From: Chloroflexi bacterium RBG_13_51_18
GTDB lineage: Bacteria; Chloroflexota; Dehalococcoidia; Dehalococcoidales; RBG-16-60-22
Assembly: GCA_001796495.1 (NCBI GenBank)
Contig: MGMR01000117.1
Span: 9,655-16,972, forward strand
Reading direction: 5' to 3'
DNA: 7,318 nt
Shown here: piece by piece, positions 1-6,047 of the stretch
Numbering within the stretch: position 1 is the first letter of the stretch
Layout of the letters: every line of letters starts with the position of its first letter
The notes under the pieces: generated by a model
What the model saw: only the letters and a program-made list of their open reading frames with translations
What the model was told of the DNA's origin: nothing
Database searches by the model: none
Program-made: the position numbers and the translations under genes

Positions 1-63
1 GGGCTTTGCATCGTCGCCTGCCCCTGGACGCAGGAATATCTTAAAAAAGCCATCAAGCCCTAG
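1..63 (+). CDS. C-terminal fragment of a ferredoxin-type [4Fe-4S] protein (5' end outside window)
   Basis: Reading frame 1 is open from the first base to a TAG at 61-63 and encodes GLCIVACPWTQEYLKKAIKP. The pattern C-x3-C-P is the second half of a classical [4Fe-4S] ferredoxin motif (CxxCxxCxxxCP); the first two cysteines would lie upstream of the window. The protein ends only 12 residues after the last visible proline-flanked cysteine, so this cluster is close to the C-terminus of the whole protein, as in many small ferredoxins and ferredoxin domains at the end of oxidoreductases. A reductive-dehalogenase or epoxyqueuosine-reductase-like protein is possible but cannot be told from 20 residues. 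The gene converges on the lipoprotein gene and shares the palindrome CTAG (60-63) as stop codon on both strands. The frame, the motif and the neat ending at the neighbour's stop support a real gene. Confidence 0.6.
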   Translation, partial: GLCIVACPWTQEYLKKAIKP

Positions 64-1349
64 GTTTCGGGATAGGTGTCTTCCGGCAACTTTATCTCGG
101 TGCCCGACTGAATATCGATATAGTTCTCGAACTTCTCGTGGTCGACGGTCATCGTTAGATACCCCATCTCCACGCCGTCCTTTAGTATCACGCCGTCCTT
201 GCTGCCGTCCGGCTTGAAGGTGAAAACTATCTCGTATCCTTCGTAATCGATAGCGGTGCCGACGGCTGTACCCCCGATAGCCCTCCCCTGCTCATCGAAC
301 TCGTCGAGGTTAATATCAACGTCAAAATCTACGTCGCCCACATCAGGAATATTCCATGTCACGATGCCGTCGCCCGTCTGCGGGCCGTAAATCGGGGTCT
401 TGCCGGCGCCGGGGATACTGAAATCTCGCTCTTCGTGGACTGTTCCGGTTATCGAGCCGGTCATTTCCGCTTCGATCTGCATCTTTGCCAGGGCATCTTC
501 CTCGGTCGCCTCCTGGTTGGCGAACCAGCCGTGAGTATTGGAGGCTTTATAGGCATCCAGGACGATTTGCGGTGCCCCCGCCGCTACCAGGCGCTGGTAA
601 TATAAATCGGCGATATCCTGCTCGATGTCCGTGGCGGCGTTCCATAGCTGGTAGTCCATCAGCGATTCGGCCGGCCGGTGTAAGTCGGCCAGCTTATCCC
701 ACAGCAACTCGTTCCATCCCTCCGGTGTGGCCAGCCGCGTATCGTTAAGTGGGACCAGGTCTTCAATATAAGAAACGAGGCTGTTGGCGTCTTCCTGCGC
801 CACGGTAACGTATTCATCGGGGACGGACTGCAGGTTCTTCTCGAGAATCATTTCCGGGGTAACGTCTTCGCCCCCCTCAGTCACGAAGGTAACTTCAGGT
901 TCGGCCGCGGCCGGACATGCTCCTGCCGGTGCCGGCATTGCCCCTCCCGGCGGCAGCTTATCCATGAATTCCTGCGGTACATTGTTCGCCGGCCTGGCGG
1001 GGCGTATGCCTTCTTTGTTGCTGGCGGCCTCAACCTGGAATTCAGCCATGGCTGTCATGCCGTTGTCATAGTAGTTCTGGACGAGTTCAAGGTTGTGCAG
1101 GAAGTTGGCCATTTTCGACGCCACATTTACGTCGGCGTCAGTATTACTTGCCGGCGTCGTTGTCGGCGGCAGTGTCGTTATGGGGGTGGTTATCGTTGGT
1201 GGAGTGGTCGTTACCGGAGTGGTCGTTGTCGGCGGTGTGGTTGTTGTTGTTATTTGCGTCGCGGTCGTCGTCGCTCCGGAGCCGCAGGCGGTCAGTAAAG
1301 CAAAAATTGTTGCTGAAATCAGTATTAAAAAAATCGCTTTCCTTATCAT
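60..1349 (-). CDS. Secreted lipoprotein with Thr/Pro-rich linker, function unknown
   Basis: The predicted protein has 429 residues. It opens with a lipoprotein signal: positive n-region (MIRK), hydrophobic stretch at residues 5-19, and lipobox L-T-A-C with the lipidated Cys at 22. A low-complexity Thr/Pro linker (about residues 27-66) follows, which would hold the folded part away from the membrane. Residues 72-300 look mainly helical, with a Pro/Ala-rich loop around 117-151 holding the only other Cys (145). The last 130 residues look beta-rich, including an acidic strand at 336-352 in which Asp alternates with hydrophobic residues. I recognise no catalytic motif or family. I prefer the ATG at 1349 to an in-frame TTG at 1427: the ATG has an excellent Shine-Dalgarno and puts the signal peptide at the N-terminus, whereas the longer start adds 26 charged residues and overlaps a candidate promoter. 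The stop is TAG, shared with the convergent gene at 1-63. Likely monocistronic within this window. A role in surface binding or the cell envelope is only a guess from localisation. Confidence 0.85.
   Translation of the reverse strand: MIRKAIFLILISATIFALLTACGSGATTTATQITTTTTPPTTTTPVTTTPPTITTPITTLPPTTTPASNTDADVNVASKMANFLHNLELVQNYYDNGMTAMAEFQVEAASNKEGIRPARPANNVPQEFMDKLPPGGAMPAPAGACPAAAEPEVTFVTEGGEDVTPEMILEKNLQSVPDEYVTVAQEDANSLVSYIEDLVPLNDTRLATPEGWNELLWDKLADLHRPAESLMDYQLWNAATDIEQDIADLYYQRLVAAGAPQIVLDAYKASNTHGWFANQEATEEDALAKMQIEAEMTGSITGTVHEERDFSIPGAGKTPIYGPQTGDGIVTWNIPDVGDVDFDVDINLDEFDEQGRAIGGTAVGTAIDYEGYEIVFTFKPDGSKDGVILKDGVEMGYLTMTVDHEKFENYIDIQSGTEIKLPEDTYPET
1164..1275 (-). repeat. Low-complexity, imperfect 15-bp repeats encoding the Thr/Pro linker
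   Basis: On the plus strand this region is a GT-rich run of similar 15-base units. The clearest are at 1201-1215 and 1216-1230, which share GGAGTGGTCGTT; a diverged copy lies at 1231-1245, followed by a short GTT trinucleotide run near 1240-1252. Translated on the minus strand the units read as T-T-T-P-P, T-T-T-P-V and relatives. The repeat is in frame and belongs to the lipoprotein gene; unit gain or loss would change linker length without breaking the frame. Confidence 0.75.
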
Positions 1350-1354
1350 ATTTT

Positions 1355-1361
1355 CCCTCCC
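1355..1361 (-). promoter_or_regulatory. Shine-Dalgarno that sets the lipoprotein start at 1349
   Basis: The minus strand reads GGGAGGG, with the GGAGG core 6 bases before the ATG at 1349-1347. No comparable site precedes the upstream in-frame TTG at 1427, so this site decides the start and agrees with the signal peptide beginning at MIRK. Confidence 0.8.
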
Positions 1362-1398
1362 TTTTCCCCCGATACTATCGACTTCAAGTGCTTTCTTA

Positions 1399-1427
1399 AT
1401 TGTATATCTTATCGATTTAAGAGGCAA
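1399..1427 (-). promoter_or_regulatory. Candidate sigma-70-type promoter for the lipoprotein gene
   Basis: On the minus strand a -35 like TTGCCT (1427-1422; 4 of 6 consensus) is followed after exactly 17 bases by a -10 like TACAAT (1404-1399; 5 of 6). Transcription would begin near 1392, giving a leader of about 40 bases ahead of the ATG at 1349. Other spacings with TTGATT just upstream are possible, so the exact boxes are tentative. Confidence 0.4.
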
Positions 1428-1464
1428 TCAACACCCCCTGCCTTCCTCATTAACAACCACTGTT

Positions 1465-1493
1465 TTGACGCCCCCTTTCCCCAATGTTATTAT
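1465..1493 (+). promoter_or_regulatory. Sigma-70-type promoter for the DUF2344 gene and tilS
   Basis: TTGACG (1465-1470; 5 of 6 match to TTGACA) and TATTAT (1488-1493; 5 of 6 match to TATAAT) are separated by exactly 17 bases. The predicted transcription start, around 1500, falls on or next to the Shine-Dalgarno of the gene starting at 1510, so the leader would be only about ten bases. It lies back to back with the candidate lipoprotein promoter. Confidence 0.6.
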
Positions 1494-1509
1494 CTCTTAG
1501 AGGATTATC

Positions 1510-2157
1510 ATGCAGCGTTTGCGTATCAGATTCAGCCGCGGCGAAGAAATTAAATATATCTCCCACCTCGACCTTATGCGACTGTGGCAGCGGGCGCTTA
1601 ACCGCGCCGGCATCGCCCTGGCCTATTCCGAAGGCTTTAATCCCCACCCCCGCATGTCCCTGGCGCTGCCTCTCGCCCTCGGCGTTACCAGCGAGGCCGA
1701 ACTGATGGATGTCGTGCTGGAAAAATTCGTCTCTCCCCACTCCTTTACCGCCGCTGTAAGCCAGCAGTTGCCGCGCGGTGTTGCCATCAGCGATATCTTC
1801 AACTCTCCCCTCAACCTGCCTTCACTGCAGTCGCAGGTCCGGCAGGCGGAATATACCATCGCCGTCGCCACCGATAAAAACAAAAATGAAATCGAATCGG
1901 CTATTAACTCTCTCCTGGATAAGAAAAGCCTCCCCTGGCAGCACCAGCGCGATACGGGACCGCATAAATACGACCTGCGCCAGCTTATCGACGATATCTG
2001 GCTCATCGATTGGCGCCGGGGATTTTGTAATATCGGTATGCTGCTGCGTTGCGATAGCACTGGTTCGGGCCGGCCGGAGCAGGTCGCCGCCGCATTGAGC
2101 TTTACCCAGTACCCTGCATCGATACACCGCAACAAGCTGATACTACAAACAAGCTAG
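1510..2157 (+). CDS. Radical-SAM-associated protein, DUF2344 / TIGR03936-type
   Basis: The 215-residue product carries the hallmark N-terminal block of the DUF2344 family: an R-x-R-F-S-R-G start, Y-I-S-H-L-D-L at about residues 17-23, R-A-L-N-R-A-G, then S-E-G-F-N-P-H-P-R-M-S at about 40-50 and a following L-A-L-G-V-T-S-E-A-E-L-M-D stretch. The family is known mostly as a partner of, or C-terminal fusion to, a B12-binding-type radical SAM protein; its biochemical role is not established. Here it is a stand-alone small version, and the expected radical SAM gene is not adjacent, since the upstream neighbour is the divergent lipoprotein gene. The start ATG at 1510 has an AGAGGA Shine-Dalgarno (1499-1504) and a good promoter just upstream; the stop is TAG. 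tilS follows after 29 bases on the same strand, so co-transcription is likely. Assignment to the family is confident; any RNA-modification role is inferred from context. Confidence 0.88.
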   Translation: MQRLRIRFSRGEEIKYISHLDLMRLWQRALNRAGIALAYSEGFNPHPRMSLALPLALGVTSEAELMDVVLEKFVSPHSFTAAVSQQLPRGVAISDIFNSPLNLPSLQSQVRQAEYTIAVATDKNKNEIESAINSLLDKKSLPWQHQRDTGPHKYDLRQLIDDIWLIDWRRGFCNIGMLLRCDSTGSGRPEQVAAALSFTQYPASIHRNKLILQTS

Positions 2158-2186
2158 GAATTTATTATAAAAGACGGGAATTAAGA

Positions 2187-3623
2187 ATGCCGACCGATGA
2201 AATCTCCAATCTGGAACAAAAAGTCCTCGCCTGCTTACGGGAAAAGAAACTGGTCTCGCCGGGCGAAAGACTGATTGTAGCTGTCTCCGGCGGGCCGGAC
2301 TCCGTCTGCCTGCTTTCTATACTTTCGGTACTGCGCGGGGAGCTCGGCATCGAACTGCACATCGCCCACCTCAATCATCAACTACGCGGCAAGGACTCCG
2401 AGGCCGATGCTAAATATGTCGCCGGGCTGGCCAAACGACTCGCCATACCCGCTACCATAGCCTCCCGCGACGTTAAGTCTTACCAGCAGCAGCGCCGCCT
2501 TTCCCTGGAAGAGGCTGCCCGCGAGGTCCGCTACGACTTCCTGGCCGCCGTAGCCAAAGAAGCCGGCGCGCATAAGGTAGCCGTCGGCCACACCTCCGAC
2601 GACCATATAGAGACGCTGCTCATGCATTTGATTCGCGGCAGCGGCACCAGGGGACTGCGCGGCTTAACGCCCTTAGCTGAATTGAAGGTGTCCGGCGGCA
2701 GCCTGGCCATTATCCGTCCCCTCTTATGTTTAAGTCGTCAGGATACCGTCGTTTACTGCCGCGCCCGCCGTCTCAAGCCCCGCCTCGACGCCTCTAACCT
2801 CTCCCTTGAGCCGCTACGCAATCAAGTCCGCCGCCGCCTTATCCCCGTACTCCATAAATACAATCCGCAGGTTGATATTGCTTTACTCCGACTCTCCCGC
2901 ACCGCCTCCGACGACCTCGATTTTATCGAAAACGAAGCGCGACGTCTCATGAAAAATATTATTATGGTCGGTAAAAGCTCGGTCGTAATCGATAAGAAAG
3001 GCTTTCTCGTCCTGCACCCCGCCCTGCAACGCCAGCTATTGCGCATTTCTATCGAGTCACTCCTGGGCAGTCTGAAAGACATTGAAGCCGGCCACATCGA
3101 AGATATCATCGAAGCCCTGGACAAGCCCGCCGGAAAGGTTATCGGTCTGCCCTTTGGCATTAATTTTACAATCGAATATGATAGATATATTCTCGCGCAG
3201 GAATCCCTATCGCTTTGCCCCTTCCCCCCCCTCGAAGGAGAAACAGAATTGAAGATACCCGGCAGGACTGTTTTTTCCGGCTGGGAGATTGATGCCGCCG
3301 TCATAACCCCATCCGAGTTCAAGTCACGGAGCAGGGAGACTAACGACTTTTCCGCTTGTTTCGACTTTGAAAAAGCGGGGAGGAAACTTGCCGTCCGCTG
3401 CCGCCTCCCCGGCGACCGCTTTCAGCCGCTGGGCATGGCACAATCCAAGAAGCTCAATGTCTTTATGATTGACGCCCGGATTCCGCAGGCCTGGCGCCGC
3501 CGCATTCCCATCGTCTGCTCCGGCGAGAAAACCTTATGGGTAGTCGGTTTCCGCATCGATGAACGTTTTAAGGTCCGGACGGATACTAAAAACGTCTTAA
3601 GATTAGAATTCAAGCGTACCTAA
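2187..3623 (+). CDS. tilS: tRNA(Ile)-lysidine synthetase TilS
   Basis: This cytoplasmic enzyme uses ATP to attach lysine to C34 of tRNA-Ile(CAU), changing its codon reading from AUG to AUA and its identity from Met to Ile. The 478-residue protein is full length for the long, multi-domain form. Visible landmarks are the N-type PP-loop S-G-G-P-D-S at residues 34-39, H-L-N-H-Q-L-R-G at 61-68, G-H-T-S-D-D-H-I-E-T at 134-143, D-A-S-N at 201-204, R-N-Q-V-R-R-R-L-I-P at 211-220, and a TilS C-terminal domain with L-P-G-D-R-F-Q-P-L-G at 407-416, I-D-A-R-I-P at 428-433 and G-F-R-I-D-E-R-F-K-V at 454-463. The second motif has H-I instead of the commoner Q-A before E-T, a mild variation. The start ATG at 2187 lies 29 bases after the DUF2344 stop, with only a modest purine-rich ribosome site. 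The TAA stop overlaps the end of the convergent PrsW-like gene by 4 bases. An essential gene in most bacteria. Confidence 0.96.
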   Translation: MPTDEISNLEQKVLACLREKKLVSPGERLIVAVSGGPDSVCLLSILSVLRGELGIELHIAHLNHQLRGKDSEADAKYVAGLAKRLAIPATIASRDVKSYQQQRRLSLEEAAREVRYDFLAAVAKEAGAHKVAVGHTSDDHIETLLMHLIRGSGTRGLRGLTPLAELKVSGGSLAIIRPLLCLSRQDTVVYCRARRLKPRLDASNLSLEPLRNQVRRRLIPVLHKYNPQVDIALLRLSRTASDDLDFIENEARRLMKNIIMVGKSSVVIDKKGFLVLHPALQRQLLRISIESLLGSLKDIEAGHIEDIIEALDKPAGKVIGLPFGINFTIEYDRYILAQESLSLCPFPPLEGETELKIPGRTVFSGWEIDAAVITPSEFKSRSRETNDFSACFDFEKAGRKLAVRCRLPGDRFQPLGMAQSKKLNVFMIDARIPQAWRRRIPIVCSGEKTLWVVGFRIDERFKVRTDTKNVLRLEFKRT

Positions 3624-4468
3624 ACATCCGTCGCCGCGGGCGTATCAAGCCCGGTCGGGGCAACCTCCTCTACGGGCATCGCCGGTTCTTCGTTATCCTT
3701 CCGCCAGCGCAGCCACAATACCGCCAGCATTACCAGTATTCCTATAACCGCCGTGTAAATCTCCACCTGATTGGATGTCAATAGGCCTTTCTGGAAAGGC
3801 AGCACAAAGTAATTGACCACGCCGTGTAGGACGGACGCCAGCAGGTAGAATTGCCAGCCCTTACCCTTGGCCAGTCCGTAGCCGGCCAGCGCCGCGACGC
3901 TGATATGTATAGCTATCACCCACAACCTGTCCCAGAATGGTATCAGCGCGTTCACCCAGTCAATGCTTATTACGTCCCAGGTCCAGCCGGCCATGAAAAC
4001 CTGGTTATGCACCCACACCGCTTCGAACACGCCGAAACCCGCGCCCGCCATCGCCCCGATGAGCAGCCCCTCCCTGGGTTCTATTTTCCTCCCGCTCCGC
4101 TGCCACCAGAAGACCATCGGTATCATCTTGGCGCCTTCCTGCACCAGCCCGCTTATTAAAACCGTCGGTATCCCTGCCAGCAGCAGCCAGTCTAAAAGAG
4201 CTCTCTGGCTGATATTGGATTCAAGCAGCTGCCCGTAATAATACTGCAGCGGTATCTGCACGAAGGTAATCGCCAGCAACGTTAAAAAAGCGCTGACCAC
4301 CGCCACCGCCCACAATCCGGGCTTTTTATTAACCTTCGGCTGTAGCCCTAGCAGCCATATCCCCCCGAAGATGATTGCCAGCACGATGCCCCCCAGCATA
4401 TACCCCCAGCCGACGCCGGGATAATTGAACCAGGACTTGAAAAAATTTATCATCGAATCCCAGAGCAT
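3620..4468 (-). CDS. PrsW-like intramembrane protease family membrane protein
   Basis: The 282-residue product is an integral membrane protein with about seven hydrophobic spans (roughly residues 22-41, 52-72, 94-109, 135-155, 183-200, 207-223 and 236-254). A basic R-W-R-K at 254-257 suggests the charged, Pro/Glu-rich C-terminal tail faces the cytoplasm. Motifs typical of the PrsW family of intramembrane proteases appear in order: Q-E-G-A-K at 110-114, G-F-G-V-F-E at 144-149, His188 in H-I-S-V-A-A-L-A-G, and His215 in L-H-G-V-V-N-Y. The first motif is usually E-E-x-x-K, so Gln110 replaces one of the two glutamates, which might lower or remove protease activity. The founding member cleaves an anti-sigma factor; no anti-sigma or sigma gene is visible here, so the substrate is unknown. 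The ATG at 4468 has a strong Shine-Dalgarno (GGGAGGA, 4479-4473) and starts 13 bases after the nicotinate phosphoribosyltransferase stop, implying one transcript. YhfC- or CPBP-type relatives are alternatives. Confidence 0.78.
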   Translation of the reverse strand: MLWDSMINFFKSWFNYPGVGWGYMLGGIVLAIIFGGIWLLGLQPKVNKKPGLWAVAVVSAFLTLLAITFVQIPLQYYYGQLLESNISQRALLDWLLLAGIPTVLISGLVQEGAKMIPMVFWWQRSGRKIEPREGLLIGAMAGAGFGVFEAVWVHNQVFMAGWTWDVISIDWVNALIPFWDRLWVIAIHISVAALAGYGLAKGKGWQFYLLASVLHGVVNYFVLPFQKGLLTSNQVEIYTAVIGILVMLAVLWLRWRKDNEEPAMPVEEVAPTGLDTPAATDV

Positions 4469-4481
4469 ATCGTCCTCCCGT

Positions 4482-5480
4482 CTATATTACCCGCTTCAGC
4501 CGCGGATTCGGCGTAATCCCCGGTATGCGTCCCCGCTTGGCAATCGGTTTGCCCTCTATTTCATGCAGGTCTGCGGTAAAATCTATCGGCCTGGCGCCGC
4601 TGATATAGCTCCCCACCCCATATCCGTCCACCGGCGCGCATTTTTCCTTGAAATTCCTTATTTTCTCCGGAGTGAACCCCCCGCTAACGAAAATGCCCAC
4701 CTGCTTAAATCCCGCCGCATCGAGTTTGTTCCTCACTTTTTTTACCAGCTCCACCGTCACTCCTCCCAGCTCTTTGGGCGTATCCAGCCGCACTGCATTT
4801 AATTTCTCCCCCAACGCCTCCGCCACCCGCAGGCTCTCCTCCGCCTCATCCATAAAGGTATCCACCAGTGATACGCGCGCTATATCCGACGGCATGTGCT
4901 TATCGAACAGCATGGTGGCTTTAACCGTATCCCCCACCACCAGAATGAGGGCATGGGGCATCGTACCAGAAGGTGCCACGCCGGTCAGTTTCGCGCCGGC
5001 TATGCTGGAGCAGCCGGTACAGCCGCCTACCATTGCCGCGTAGTCCATTACCCCCGCCACCGAGGGGTGAACATGCCGCGCCCCGAAGCTGGTAAGCGGC
5101 ACCCCTCCCGCCGCCTTAACGCACTCTCTTGCAGCCGTCGCCCAGCCGCTGCAATGCGCCAATATACCAACTATCGACGTTTCATAGACGCCGTAGCTCT
5201 GGTACGGCGCGGTGATACGCAGCACCACCTCTTTAGCTGATATATCCTCGCCCTCCCCCAGCGCCCATACCTCCCGGTTGTCTTCAGGCAAAACCTCGTC
5301 CAGCAGCGCTTTCACTTCCTCCATACCGCAAAGAACTCCCGCCCGACTGCCGAAGACTTCCATGGTGGCGTTGGGATTGATGCCTTCTTTCTTTAGTATC
5401 TCCACCGTGCGTGGAAAGTAGATATCTGCGGTTTCACCGGAAATCACCTCCGCCGACGGTGTGAACCTCGGCTTCTTCAT
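4482..5480 (-). CDS. Nicotinate phosphoribosyltransferase, short archaeal-type form
   Basis: This enzyme makes nicotinate mononucleotide from nicotinate and PRPP, the committing step of the Preiss-Handler route to NAD. The product is 332 residues, shorter than the E. coli PncB or human type (about 400 or more) and similar to the compact forms known from archaea and some bacteria. Recognisable stretches are G-E-T-A-D-I-Y-F at 15-22, Y-E-T-S-I-V-G-I-L-A-H at 99-109, F-G-A-R-H-V-H-P at 132-139, a Cys/Gly-rich G-G-C-T-G-C-S-S at 152-159, G-T-M-P-H-A at 172-177, the V-D-T-F-M-D region at 206-211, and a phosphate-binding-type V-S-G-G-F at 265-269. I chose the ATG at 5480 because it has AGGAGG 6 bases upstream and begins at the conserved part; the frame stays open upstream to 5633, but that extension lies inside the preceding gene. 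The Shine-Dalgarno overlaps the stop of the nicotinamidase gene, implying translational coupling. The stop is TAG. Confidence 0.92.
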   Translation of the reverse strand: MKKPRFTPSAEVISGETADIYFPRTVEILKKEGINPNATMEVFGSRAGVLCGMEEVKALLDEVLPEDNREVWALGEGEDISAKEVVLRITAPYQSYGVYETSIVGILAHCSGWATAARECVKAAGGVPLTSFGARHVHPSVAGVMDYAAMVGGCTGCSSIAGAKLTGVAPSGTMPHALILVVGDTVKATMLFDKHMPSDIARVSLVDTFMDEAEESLRVAEALGEKLNAVRLDTPKELGGVTVELVKKVRNKLDAAGFKQVGIFVSGGFTPEKIRNFKEKCAPVDGYGVGSYISGARPIDFTADLHEIEGKPIAKRGRIPGITPNPRLKRVI

Positions 5481-5486
5481 GGCATA

Positions 5487-5493
5487 CCTCCTA
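5487..5493 (-). promoter_or_regulatory. Shine-Dalgarno of the phosphoribosyltransferase gene fused to the upstream stop codon
   Basis: The minus strand reads TAGGAGG: the TAG is the stop of the nicotinamidase gene (5493-5491), and its A and G begin the AGGAGG (5492-5487) that lies 6 bases before the ATG at 5480. Ribosomes ending on the first gene are positioned to restart on the second. This site also decides the start of the downstream gene. Confidence 0.8.
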
Positions 5494-6006
5494 AACCAGC
5501 TCCGCCCCCAGCACCTTTTCCATATGCTCCAGGGCAAAGCGGTGGGCCGCCTCATCCGGCGAAGCGACGCAGTCCACCGGAATTTCCACCTTATAGTCAC
5601 GGTTGCGGGCATCGGCCACAGTATGCATGACACAGATATTGGTCAGCACGCCGCATACGATAACTTTGTCCGGCTTTAGCTTTTTCAGCTTCTCTTCGAG
5701 GTCCGTGCCGTAAAAAGCGCTGTATCTCTTTTTCGAGACGATTTCGCCGGGGGACTTCGCCAGTTCCGGTATTACTTCGCTCTCCGCCGTACCGGCGATG
5801 CAGTGCGGCGGAAACATCTTAAATTCGAGGTCGTCCGCGTCATGGCTGTCGCAAACAAAGAATATTTTGGAACCCTGTGTTGTTTCTTTTTCCAGTAGAC
5901 GCTGGATGTTGGGAACAATCCGCCGCACTTTTTCCCCGCCATATAGTGGACACCCCTCCTCCAAAAATCCCCGCAGCATGTCGATAACCAGTACCGCATT
6001 AGCCAA
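5491..6006 (-). CDS. pncA: Nicotinamidase / isochorismatase-family hydrolase (TTG start)
   Basis: Likely converts nicotinamide to nicotinate plus ammonia, feeding the phosphoribosyltransferase encoded just downstream. The 171-residue product matches the cysteine-hydrolase (isochorismatase-like) fold in size and shows the triad: Asp9 in V-L-V-I-D-M, Lys93 in S-K-K-R-Y-S-A-F, and nucleophile Cys125 in G-V-L-T-N-I-C-V. The metal-site pattern of true nicotinamidases also seems present: Asp53 and His55 in C-D-S-H-D, and His68 in F-P-P-H-C-I-A-G-T. That signature plus the neighbour gene favours nicotinamidase over isochorismatase. The start is TTG at 6006: the first in-frame ATG is codon 10, after catalytic Asp9, and the TTG has a GGGAGT Shine-Dalgarno (6017-6012) at suitable spacing. 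A purM terminator lies 42 bases upstream, so expression may rest on read-through or a promoter I cannot place. The stop is TAG. Confidence 0.9.
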   Translation of the reverse strand: MANAVLVIDMLRGFLEEGCPLYGGEKVRRIVPNIQRLLEKETTQGSKIFFVCDSHDADDLEFKMFPPHCIAGTAESEVIPELAKSPGEIVSKKRYSAFYGTDLEEKLKKLKPDKVIVCGVLTNICVMHTVADARNRDYKVEIPVDCVASPDEAAHRFALEHMEKVLGAELV

Positions 6007-6011
6007 AGTCC

Positions 6012-6017
6012 ACTCCC
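6012..6017 (-). promoter_or_regulatory. Shine-Dalgarno supporting the TTG start at 6006
   Basis: The minus strand reads GGGAGT followed by GGACT and then TTG, placing the purine-rich site about 5 bases before the start. No ATG in this frame precedes catalytic Asp9, so this site and the conserved N-terminus together fix the TTG start. Confidence 0.65.
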
Positions 6018-6047
6018 TTTTCCCCCTGATAATTGCCCCTCGATAAC

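Noticed and set aside
1350..1427. Longer lipoprotein N-terminus starting at the TTG at 1427
   Set aside because: It would bury the signal peptide 26 residues inside the protein, has no ribosome site and overlaps a candidate promoter.
1093..1500. Plus-strand open frame, Val/Gly-rich, opposite the lipoprotein N-terminus
   Set aside because: It is the antisense reading of the Thr/Pro linker repeats; composition is low-complexity and a signal peptide, lipobox and Shine-Dalgarno support the minus-strand gene.
2160..2186. Possible separate promoter for tilS (TATTAT-like at 2163-2168)
   Set aside because: No -35-like sequence lies at proper spacing upstream, and the 29-base gap fits co-transcription with the DUF2344 gene.
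3630..3660. GC-rich hairpin-like sequence near the tilS/PrsW-like junction
   Set aside because: It lies in the coding end of the PrsW-like gene, pairs poorly and has no U-run on either strand, so it is not a convincing terminator.
5481..5633. Longer N-terminus for the nicotinate phosphoribosyltransferase
   Set aside because: The 51 extra residues are Trp/Arg-rich, lie wholly inside the nicotinamidase gene in another frame, and the ATG at 5480 has an ideal Shine-Dalgarno.
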